Positions 57,200 to 64,000 of a stretch of 64,000 bases of DNA are shown piece after piece. The position numbers were made by a program, and so were the translations under genes. Positions within the stretch are counted from its first letter, which is position 1. Each line of letters begins with the position of its first letter. Origin of the DNA: Aeromonas schubertii (GTDB lineage: Bacteria; Pseudomonadota; Gammaproteobacteria; Enterobacterales; Aeromonadaceae); NCBI RefSeq assembly GCF_000820105.1, contig NZ_CDDB01000033.1, positions 1 to 64,000 on the forward strand, in the 5' to 3' direction. The notes below the pieces were generated by a model, which worked only from the letters and a program-made list of their open reading frames with translations, was not told the DNA's origin and did no database searches.

Positions 57200-60100
57200 G
57201 TGCCCTCTGCTTGCTGGGGGCACTGCTCGGCAGCACATCTGTGCGGGCCGAGGTCGAGCCGGTCAGCTGGCTGCTTGGACAGATCCGGCTGGGGGAGGCG
57301 ACCGGACGGGAAGATCTGGTGAGCAACTCCCTCTACTCCCTCTCGCTGATCGAGGGGGCGAGAAGCGAATTGCTGGCGGCCCGGGCCCGCCAGGCCCTGC
57401 GACTGGGCAAGGTCGATGAGGCGCGCCGCCTGCTCGGCGAGCTGGGCAAGCTGGCACCGGACTCCCCCCTCTATCGCCAGGGGATGGCCAACCTGGCCCT
57501 GAACGAGCCGGCCAAACGGCAGCAGCTGCAGCAGGCTCGCCTGCTGAGCCGGGCCGGGCGTCTCGATGAGGCACTCTCTCTCTATCGCTCCCTGCTGGTA
57601 GAGGGGCAGGCCCCCAATCTGGAGCTGGCGGTGGAATATGCCCTGTTGCAGGCAAGCATCCCCTCGCTCCATCGCCAGGGGATGGCCGAGCTGGTGCGGC
57701 TCAACCGGGATTATCCGGGGCAGCCGGCCTTGCAGGCCGGGCTGGCCGGCCATCTGCTGGCCGACGGTCGGCAGCGGGAGGCCTTCACCCTGCTCGAGAA
57801 GATGGCCCAGAGCCCCTTCTCCCGTGGCAGTGCGGCCAGCCTCTGGCTCGGGGCGATCCGGGATATGCCGGTCGGGGAGTCGAGTATCGCCGCCCTGGAG
57901 CGCTTCATCACCGTCTTCGGCAGCGGCGACGAGGTCACCTCGGCCCTGGCCATGCTGGAGGAGCAACAGAGCCGGTGGGCCTCACCCGCCTTCCGGGCCC
58001 GGCAACGAGCCCTGGCCGGGGAGGCGAGCCTGGCCGAACTGAAGCGGGCGCTGGCCGCCAATCCCGACGATGTGGCATTGATCGGTGCCCTTGGGCAGGC
58101 GTACTCCCGCGCCAACCAGCGGGCCCTGGCCATCGCCCAGTTCGAGAGGGTGCTGCGCGAGCCGGGTCTCGATGACCGGGCCAAGTGGCAGGGGCTGCTC
58201 GATACCAACCGCTACTGGTTGCTGCTGGAGCAGGCCGACGGGGCCCTCGAACGGGGAGAGGCCTCGCTCGCCGCCAAGCGTTATCGACAGGCGGTGCGGC
58301 TCGACGCCAAAGAGGCGGAGGGATGGCTCGGGCTCGGGGATGCCAACCTGGCTCTGGGGGACGAAGCGGCAGCCGAGCAGGCCTATGGTCAGGCCCGCCG
58401 TCTGGTCCCGGGGGATAGCCGTCCCCTGCTCAAGTTGTTTGCACTCTATCGTGCCCGGGATCCCGAGCGAGCCCTGGCCCTGATCGAGGGGTCGCCGGCA
58501 TTGGCTGCCCAAGGGAAGCGGCTGCGCAGCGAACTCCTTCAGCAGCAGGCCGATAGCCTGGCAGAGCAGGGAGAGCAGAGCGGGGCACAGGCCCTGCGCC
58601 AGCAGGCCCTGACCCTGACGCCGGAGGACCCCTGGCTCACCTACCGGGTGGCCAGCACGCTGGCCGAGCAGGGGGAGGCCGGTCGCGGCGAGCTGATGTT
58701 GCGCGGTGGTCTTGCTCTCTACCCCCGGGATGCGGCCTGGTATCGGGCCCTGGCTCTCTATCTCTCGGGCCAGGAGAGGCCAGAGGAGGGGCGGCGGGTG
58801 CTGGCGCGCCTGCCCAAAGCCCAGTGGAGCGAGGAGATGGGGGCCCTGGATCGGCGGTTGCAGCGAGAGCAGACCCTGACCGAGGCCAGACGCTTGCATC
58901 AGGAGGGGCAGCTGGCCGCTGCCGAGGCGCATCTGCGCCCCCTCTTGCCCGACCCCGAGGCGCTCCTGCTGCTGGCCGGCTGGACCGCACAGCGAGGGGA
59001 AGGGGCCGAGGCCGATGCCTTCTACCGGCGTCTGCTCGAGGTCGAGCCCGGCAGTCTCGAGGCGCGTATCGGCCTCGCCGAGCTGGCGCTGGACCGTGGT
59101 GACAGGGCAGCGGCGAGAGAGTGGTTGCCCCCCTGGCCTGACACCCTGCCGCCGATTGGGGAGGCGGGGAGGTGGCGCGAGGTTGCCAACCTCTATCAGG
59201 CCCTGGGAGAGAGCGCCCGGGCCGAGGCCATCTTCACCGCCTATGCCCCGTCGATGGCGCAGGCCTCTTCCCGCGACAGTGCGCTGTTTTGGCGCGACGG
59301 GGCTCGCCAGCGTTTTGCCACCGGGCAGACCGGGCAGGCCATCGAGCTGGATCGCAAGGCCATGGCCGCCGCCGGCCTTATCCCGGATGCCGGGGTGAAT
59401 GAGGGGGATCTGACGCGAGCGACCCGTGCCCGTGAGGGGGAGGAGTGGCTTGCCGCCAGCCTGCGTGCCGATCTGGATCGCCACTATCGCCAGAGCCAAA
59501 CCACCGTCTCGTTTGACAGCGACTACTGGGGCTCCAGTGGCACGGGGGGAACGTCCGATCTGCGGGCCCTCACCCAGATGCTACAGCTCGATACCCCATG
59601 GGCGGGAGGCACCCTGTTTGGCCGGATAGAGCGGGTTGACATGGATGCGGGTCACTTCTCGGGGCAGGAGAAGTTCGGTACCTGCGTCGAGCGTCTCTGC
59701 ACGCCCGGGGATCAGCAGGCTCAGGGGACCCTGGTCGCCGCCGGATGGCACAAGGGGCGCTGGGCCTTCGATCTGGGGACGACCCCCCTTGGCTTCGAGG
59801 TGGTGGACTGGAGCGGCGGGGCCTCGGTGCAGGGCGATCTCGGGGATCTGGGGTGGACCTTCACCCTGTCCCGGCGCCCCGTGACCAGCTCCCTGCTCTC
59901 CTATGCCGGCACCATGGATCCCGGCACCGGCACTGTGTGGGGGGGTGTGCGGGCCAACGGGGCTCGCCTCGATCTGAGCCACGATCTGGGGGGGGCCGTG
60001 GGTTACTGGGGCAGCCTGCAGCAGCACCTGCTGACCGGGGAGAATGTGCCCGACAACTGGCGGACCCGCCTGATGGGGGGGGGCTACTACAAGTTCATCC

Positions 60101-60594
60101 ATCAGGAGCACAGGCGTGCCAGCGTGGGTCTCAATACCATGTTGTGGCACTACCAGCGGGATCTGGGGGGCTATACCCTGGGGCAGGGGGGTTACTACAG
60201 CCCCCAGCGTTATTTCTCCCTCTCCCTGCCGGTGAGCTATCGCCAGCGCAGCAGCGACTGGTCGTGGGAGGTCAATGGCTCCCTCTCCTGGTCCCGCTCC
60301 CGCAGTGACGACACGCAACGCTACCCGATCTCCGGCCTGGTGCCACCAGCCCTGCCGGATCGGGACGCCATCGAGCGCGGCGGTGGCAGCAGCGGATTTG
60401 GCTACACCCTGGGGGGGCTGGTGGAGTACCGCCTGACCGATCACTGGCGCATCGGTGCCCGTATCGATATTCAGCAGGCCGACGACTATGCCCCGAGTCA
60501 CGGGACCCTCTTCCTGCGCTACAGCTTCAAGCCCTGGCAGGGGGATCTCGACATGCCTCCCCGTCCTCTCACCCCCTACGGGGAGTTTGACTAA
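57187..60594 (+). CDS. bcsC: Outer-membrane cellulose export protein BcsC
   Basis: About 1135 residues from the ATG at 57187. Signal peptide MSALSALCLLGALLGSTSVRA. A long periplasmic TPR superhelix (about 25-760; many units such as LAAKRYRQAVRLDAKEAEGWLGLGDANLALGDEAAAEQAYGQARRLVPGDSRP) carries the glucan to a C-terminal BCSC_C beta-barrel (about 790-1135; RADLDRHYRQSQTTVSFDSDYWGSSGTGGTSDL, ending FLRYSFKPW before the short tail). It is the last gene of the operon. The exported polymer would be cellulose. Confidence 0.95.
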   Translation: MSALSALCLLGALLGSTSVRAEVEPVSWLLGQIRLGEATGREDLVSNSLYSLSLIEGARSELLAARARQALRLGKVDEARRLLGELGKLAPDSPLYRQGMANLALNEPAKRQQLQQARLLSRAGRLDEALSLYRSLLVEGQAPNLELAVEYALLQASIPSLHRQGMAELVRLNRDYPGQPALQAGLAGHLLADGRQREAFTLLEKMAQSPFSRGSAASLWLGAIRDMPVGESSIAALERFITVFGSGDEVTSALAMLEEQQSRWASPAFRARQRALAGEASLAELKRALAANPDDVALIGALGQAYSRANQRALAIAQFERVLREPGLDDRAKWQGLLDTNRYWLLLEQADGALERGEASLAAKRYRQAVRLDAKEAEGWLGLGDANLALGDEAAAEQAYGQARRLVPGDSRPLLKLFALYRARDPERALALIEGSPALAAQGKRLRSELLQQQADSLAEQGEQSGAQALRQQALTLTPEDPWLTYRVASTLAEQGEAGRGELMLRGGLALYPRDAAWYRALALYLSGQERPEEGRRVLARLPKAQWSEEMGALDRRLQREQTLTEARRLHQEGQLAAAEAHLRPLLPDPEALLLLAGWTAQRGEGAEADAFYRRLLEVEPGSLEARIGLAELALDRGDRAAAREWLPPWPDTLPPIGEAGRWREVANLYQALGESARAEAIFTAYAPSMAQASSRDSALFWRDGARQRFATGQTGQAIELDRKAMAAAGLIPDAGVNEGDLTRATRAREGEEWLAASLRADLDRHYRQSQTTVSFDSDYWGSSGTGGTSDLRALTQMLQLDTPWAGGTLFGRIERVDMDAGHFSGQEKFGTCVERLCTPGDQQAQGTLVAAGWHKGRWAFDLGTTPLGFEVVDWSGGASVQGDLGDLGWTFTLSRRPVTSSLLSYAGTMDPGTGTVWGGVRANGARLDLSHDLGGAVGYWGSLQQHLLTGENVPDNWRTRLMGGGYYKFIHQEHRRASVGLNTMLWHYQRDLGGYTLGQGGYYSPQRYFSLSLPVSYRQRSSDWSWEVNGSLSWSRSRSDDTQRYPISGLVPPALPDRDAIERGGGSSGFGYTLGGLVEYRLTDHWRIGARIDIQQADDYAPSHGTLFLRYSFKPWQGDLDMPPRPLTPYGEFD

Positions 60595-60609
60595 GCGGGT
60601 GCTGCGCCC

Positions 60610-60885
60610 CTACTTCAGGTAGGAGCGCAGCACCCGGCTCACGCTCTCCAGATCCTGCAGGCGCTGCTGCGGCGTGCTCTCTTCGGCACCCAGGTGTTCC
60701 CGCAGATGCCCCTCCAGCACCTCCAGCATCAGGCCGTTGACCGCCCCGCGGATGGCGGCAATCTGCTGCAGTACGGCGCCGCAGTCGGTTTCTTGCTCCA
60801 GCGCCTGCTCGAGAGCGGCACTCTGGCCGCGGATGCGGCGCACGCGTGCCAGCAGCTTCTTCTTATCGTGGATCGTGTGGGACAT
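60610..60885 (-). CDS. dmeR: RcnR/CsoR-family metal-responsive repressor (DmeR-like)
   Basis: A 91-residue helical repressor that releases DNA when it binds metal. The RcnR metal ligands are all present: Ser2-His3 at the N-terminus (MSHTI), Cys35 (TDCGAV), His60 (LEGHLRE) and His64 (REHLG). This points to Ni/Co sensing as in RcnR, rather than copper (CsoR) or formaldehyde (FrmR). It is divergent from dmeF, with an RcnR-type operator between. The symbol follows the DmeRF arrangement and is inferred. Confidence 0.88.
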   Translation of the reverse strand: MSHTIHDKKKLLARVRRIRGQSAALEQALEQETDCGAVLQQIAAIRGAVNGLMLEVLEGHLREHLGAEESTPQQRLQDLESVSRVLRSYLK

Positions 60886-60911
60886 CTAGGCGCTCCGAAC
60901 AATGCTCTATA

Positions 60912-60926
60912 TACTGGGGGGGAGTA
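60912..60926. promoter_or_regulatory. RcnR-type operator TACT-G7-AGTA
   Basis: TACTGGGGGGGAGTA matches the TACT-G6-N-AGTA operator known for RcnR, with extended symmetry ATATACT/AGTATAT. It lies between dmeR and dmeF and overlaps the expected promoter of both. Confidence 0.85.
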
Positions 60927-60953
60927 TATTTCATCTTTGCAGGAGCAGCCACC

Positions 60954-61925
60954 ATGTCGCCCCACCCCTTCCCCTGTCACGCCCCTCTGGTCAACGAGGG
61001 GAATCCGCTCGCCGAACGCAAGACCCGCTGGGCCGTGCTGCTTACCCTGGTGATGATGGTGGCCGAAATCGGTGGCGGCTGGTGGTTCAACTCCATGGCC
61101 CTGCTGGCCGACGGTTGGCACATGAGCTCCCACGCTCTGGCGCTCGGGCTGGCGGTGCTGGCCTATCGGGCAGCCCGTCACTTCGCGCGGGATCGCCGCT
61201 TCTGTTTCGGCACCTGGAAGATAGAGGTGCTGGGGGGCTTCACCAGTGCCCTGATGCTGATCGGGGTCGCCCTGCTGATGCTGGTGGAGTCCACCGAGCG
61301 GCTGCTCAACCCGAGCGAGATCCACTACCAGCAGGCGATCGCCATCGCCGTGCTGGGGCTCATGGTCAACCTGGCCTGCGCCTGGTTGCTCAAGGATGAC
61401 CACCACGGCCATCATCATGGCCACGATCACCACCATGGGCATCATCACGACCAGGGTCACCATCATCACCAGGATCTCAACCTGAGGGCGGCCTATCTGC
61501 ACGTGCTGGCCGACGCCGCCACCTCTGTGCTGGCGATCCTGGCCCTGTGTGGCGGCCTCTGGTGGGGGGCCAGCTGGCTCGATCCCGTCATGGGGATCGT
61601 CGGTGCCGGCCTGGTGGGGGTCTGGGCGATCGGACTACTGCGTCAGACCGGGCGGGTGCTGCTGGATGCGGAGATGGACGCTCCCGTGGTGGAGGAGATC
61701 CGCGAGCTGGTGGCCGAGGCCCCGGAGGGGGCCACCATTCGGGATCTCCACGTCTGGCGGGTGGGGCAGGGGAGCTATGCCTGCATGCTCTCCCTCTGGA
61801 CCGAGGAGGCCCTGAGTGCCGATCAGATGCGCGAGCGGCTCGCCATCCACGAGGAGCTGGTCCATGTGACGGTGGAGATCACCCCTTCTGTCCTTCGTGA
61901 TAGACAGCGCCCAGCAGTAGCCTGA
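60954..61925 (+). CDS. dmeF: Cation diffusion facilitator, DmeF-type Ni/Co exporter
   Basis: 323 residues. AGGAG lies upstream of the ATG at 60954. The CDF transporter exports Ni2+/Co2+ (and possibly Cd) in exchange for protons. Membrane segments start at VLLTLVMMVAEIGGGWW; the metal site motifs are ALLADGWHMSSHALALGL (D-x3-H type) and LRAAYLHVLADAATSVLAILAL. A His-rich loop DDHHGHHHGHDHHHGHHHDQ (about 146-165) binds metal. The C-terminal domain (RDLHVWRVGQGSYACMLSL) is present. Repression by the adjacent RcnR-like protein is expected. Its last 47 nt overlap the convergent gene at 61879. Confidence 0.9.
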   Translation: MSPHPFPCHAPLVNEGNPLAERKTRWAVLLTLVMMVAEIGGGWWFNSMALLADGWHMSSHALALGLAVLAYRAARHFARDRRFCFGTWKIEVLGGFTSALMLIGVALLMLVESTERLLNPSEIHYQQAIAIAVLGLMVNLACAWLLKDDHHGHHHGHDHHHGHHHDQGHHHHQDLNLRAAYLHVLADAATSVLAILALCGGLWWGASWLDPVMGIVGAGLVGVWAIGLLRQTGRVLLDAEMDAPVVEEIRELVAEAPEGATIRDLHVWRVGQGSYACMLSLWTEEALSADQMRERLAIHEELVHVTVEITPSVLRDRQRPAVA

Positions 61926-62271
61926 GCAGCAGATCCGACGGGTCGTCCAGCAGATGGCCCGTCTCCAGCAGCAGAGCCCCCTGGGGGCGGTAGCTGAGGG
62001 CGGCGTGCACCTGGCCCCTGGGATCGCGCACCTTGATGTGGCCGATCAGCTCACCGTTGGGGCCCGGATGGCAGTGCAGTTCCAGGGTGCGCTCCTCACC
62101 CAGCAGGGTGAAGTCCCGGGTGTGGGGCGGGGCATCCTCGTAGTCGGGCCAGCCGAAGAAGCCGAACTGCTCTGCCAAGGCACCAGCCTGCTGGCAGAAG
62201 TCGGTAAAGAGGCGCAACAGACTCCTGTACTCTTCATCCAGTCGCAGCGCCTGCTCCTTGCTCCTGTTCAT
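61879..62271 (-). CDS. Hypothetical acidic protein
   Basis: The ATG at 62271 has AAGGAG 5 nt upstream; the GTG at 62277 overlaps that site and is unlikely. 130 residues: MNRSKEQALRLDEEYRSLLRLFTDFCQQAGALAEQF, GFFGWPDYEDAPPHTRDFTLLGEERTLELHCHPGPNGELIGHIKVRDPRG, ALSYRPQGALLLETGHLLDDPSDLLLRLLLGAVY. No recognised domain. The middle resembles a small beta sandwich. No signal peptide. It overlaps the dmeF end by 47 bp on the opposite strand. Confidence 0.65.
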   Translation of the reverse strand: MNRSKEQALRLDEEYRSLLRLFTDFCQQAGALAEQFGFFGWPDYEDAPPHTRDFTLLGEERTLELHCHPGPNGELIGHIKVRDPRGQVHAALSYRPQGALLLETGHLLDDPSDLLLRLLLGAVYHEGQKG

Positions 62272-62277
62272 ATTCAC

Positions 62278-62501
62278 TCCTTGGATGAGGGACCCTTTCA
62301 GTTCAACTCTCCCGCTTCATGCGCGTCTGTGAGCCATCTCCAAATTTCGGATAAAAGCCACCATCCAGCTGATAGAAAAGGATTTTCTGCCAAAGAGATC
62401 ACGTTCATCCCCCGCATCACCTGATTACTATGTCGTCGCCCGAGCCATCGGGCCATGGACACACAGGTCCAGAGACAAACTACAGCGGGAATAATAAAAA
62501 T
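62278..62501 (+). promoter_or_regulatory. Leader region of the pullulanase gene
   Basis: No gene was found. The region must carry the pulA promoter. Neither a clear MalT box nor a full CRP palindrome could be identified by eye. Confidence 0.4.
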
Positions 62502-64000
62502 ATGGATATGAAGAAGACCAAAGTGGCACTGGCGACAGTGTCACTGCTTGCCCTATTGTCCGGATGTAACGGCAATGACTCCACCACGACTCCCGTGGTG
62601 CCCCCCTCAGATGGTCCCGTGGCCCGTCTGCCCAATGTGACCCCTCCCGGTGAGTTGGTGACCGCCGGCAAGAACGAGGCGGTGATCGCCCTGGTCGATA
62701 CCCAGCGTGCCGCCGCCCGCAGTGCCGATGCTCCTTACACCGACTGGAGCATGCACCTGTGGAACAACGATGCCTGCAGTGCCACCGATCCAGCCGGCCT
62801 CAACAGCGACTGGAACGACAAGTCCAAGACCCCGATCCAGTCTGACAACTTCGGTCCGGCCTGGGTGATCCCCCTGGCCAAGGTCGAGGGGTGCATCAAC
62901 TTCATCGCCCGTGACGGCAACCTTGGCAAGCTGAGCAACGACCTTAAGGTACAGTTTGCGGAGCATCCGGATCGCACCGTCGCCATCGTGGCCGGCAAGG
63001 ATCAGATCTACGGCACCCGTGCCGAGGCCTTCACCGCCGCCTTCGGGGTGGCCGGGGCCAGTGCCCACCTCATCGACGGTGAGACCCTGATCTGGGAAGG
63101 GGGTAAGGATAAGGGGCTGGTGCGCCTCTACTACTCCGATAGCGGCCCGATCCAGGCCAACGAAAAGGGCGAGTTCGTCTTCCCCTATATCAGCCTGACG
63201 CCAGTCGAGTTGACCGAGGCCCAGAAGGCCAAGTATCCCCACCTCAAGGAGAAGGCGGCCTTCCGCCTGCCGGCCGGCAAGGATCTCAAGCCCCTGCTCA
63301 AGGGGGAACTGGTGGCCCTGGCGACCGATGGCGAGGGCATACTGCAGGGGGCGACCCTGGTGCAGAGCGCCGGCGCCCTCGATGCCCTCTATGCGGGCAA
63401 CGCCAAGGGGCTGGAGTACGGTGCCCAGGTCAAGGATGGCAAGGTGGCTTTCCGCCTCTGGGCGCCGACGGCCAGGTCGGTCAAGCTGGCCCTCTACGAC
63501 GCCAACCATCAGGCGTTGGGCGAGCAGGTCATGACCTATGACGCGGCCAGCGGCAGCTGGAGCTATCAGGGGGGCAGCGAGCTGGTGGGCAAGTTCTACC
63601 GCTTCGCCATGGAGGTCTACCACCCGATCAGCCGCAAGCTGGAACGCTATGAGGTGACGGACCCCTACTCCCTGAGCCTCTCCATGAACTCCGAGTTCAG
63701 CCAGGTGGTGGATCTCGAGGATCCGGCCCTCAAGCCTGCCGGTTGGGACGACCTCAAGGCGCCCCACAGCCAGAGCAAGCCGGCCGACATCACCATCTAT
63801 GAGGCCCACGTACGGGATCTGACCGGTAACGATGCCTCTACCGATGCCGCCAAACGCGGCAAGTTTGTCGGCCTGACCCAGGCCAACTCGGTGCCGGTGC
63901 AGCACCTCAAGTCCCTGGCCGAGGCCGGGGTCAGCCACCTTCATCTGCTGCCTGTGTTCGACATCGCCACCGTCAACGAGGATCCGGCCAAGGTGGCCAA
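62502..64000 (+). CDS. pulA: Pullulanase-type alpha-1,6-glucosidase lipoprotein, partial at right edge
   Basis: An open frame from 62502 runs to the window edge, 499 full codons so far. The lipobox LLSGC (Cys22) makes it a lipoprotein. A CBM41/N2-like N-terminal part (YTDWSMHLWNNDACSATDPA, WVIPLAKVEGCINFIARDGN) is followed by a CBM48 (YGAQVKDGKVAFRLWAPTARSVKLALYD) and the start of the GH13 catalytic region (ITIYEAHVRDLTG; VSHLHLLPVFDIATVNED). This fits type I pullulanases (PulA), which debranch pullulan, starch and glycogen. The catalytic residues lie beyond the window. Together with the amylase at 29538 it suggests use of alpha-glucans. Confidence 0.92.
   Translation, partial: MDMKKTKVALATVSLLALLSGCNGNDSTTTPVVPPSDGPVARLPNVTPPGELVTAGKNEAVIALVDTQRAAARSADAPYTDWSMHLWNNDACSATDPAGLNSDWNDKSKTPIQSDNFGPAWVIPLAKVEGCINFIARDGNLGKLSNDLKVQFAEHPDRTVAIVAGKDQIYGTRAEAFTAAFGVAGASAHLIDGETLIWEGGKDKGLVRLYYSDSGPIQANEKGEFVFPYISLTPVELTEAQKAKYPHLKEKAAFRLPAGKDLKPLLKGELVALATDGEGILQGATLVQSAGALDALYAGNAKGLEYGAQVKDGKVAFRLWAPTARSVKLALYDANHQALGEQVMTYDAASGSWSYQGGSELVGKFYRFAMEVYHPISRKLERYEVTDPYSLSLSMNSEFSQVVDLEDPALKPAGWDDLKAPHSQSKPADITIYEAHVRDLTGNDASTDAAKRGKFVGLTQANSVPVQHLKSLAEAGVSHLHLLPVFDIATVNEDPAKVA

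Noticed and set aside
1-64000. CRISPR arrays, tRNA or rRNA genes, prophage
   Set aside because: No regularly spaced repeats, cloverleaf-like segments, rRNA-like stretches or phage structural genes were seen by eye.

Overview
This looks like a chromosomal segment from a gamma-proteobacterium, most probably Aeromonas or a close relative. The evidence is a high-GC coding style, E. coli-like orthologues (add, yidA, tyrB, slyB, yjjI/yjjW, and a bcsG-R-Q-A-B-Z-C cellulose locus), a lipoprotein pullulanase, and a stray type III secretion (T3SS) chaperone/effector pair. The genus is inferred from gene content; no rRNA or tRNA gene was seen.

Layout. 1-3222 is an accessory, visibly more AT-rich patch: an IS3-family end, a decayed solute-binding-protein remnant, a CesT-like chaperone with a class-3-lipase-like candidate T3SS effector, and a SnoaL-like protein divergent from a LysR regulator. 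4.5-9.5 kb carries a DEAD-box helicase, a DUF805 pair, a membrane-embedded AraC regulator, an acetyltransferase and a methyltransferase. 9.5-15.1 kb holds a catecholate-type TonB receptor, a YeeE/YedE transporter, an NTF2-like secreted protein, a pentapeptide-repeat protein and an ExoD-like protein. 15.2-27.3 kb is housekeeping: adenosine deaminase, YidA phosphatase, FapA-like protein, SlyB lipoprotein, acetyltransferases, a YgbA-like protein, an M24B aminopeptidase with a GntR regulator, cytochrome b561, an HDOD protein, an Lrp-type regulator and small conserved proteins.

27.4-38.4 kb is rich in envelope and metal functions: a copper-type TonB receptor, an alpha-amylase lipoprotein, a PepSY membrane protein, an OmpR/EnvZ-type two-component system divergent from two Met-rich Spy-like periplasmic proteins that share a 20-nt upstream motif, and a metzincin protease preceded by a separate gene that looks like its pro-domain. 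38.5-48.6 kb has a Tricorn-like protease, an L,D-transpeptidase, the YjjI/YjjW glycyl-radical pair, a CSS-EAL phosphodiesterase, a LysR regulator and the aromatic aminotransferase.

48.8-60.6 kb is a tightly packed cellulose operon in the order bcsG-bcsR-bcsQ-bcsA-bcsB-bcsZ-bcsC, with many overlapping start and stop codons. It should make, export and probably phosphoethanolamine-modify cellulose under c-di-GMP control (BcsA has a PilZ domain). No bcsE or bcsF is seen here. After it come an RcnR-type repressor and a DmeF-type Ni/Co exporter, divergent over a near-perfect RcnR-type operator, and finally a pullulanase that runs off the right edge.
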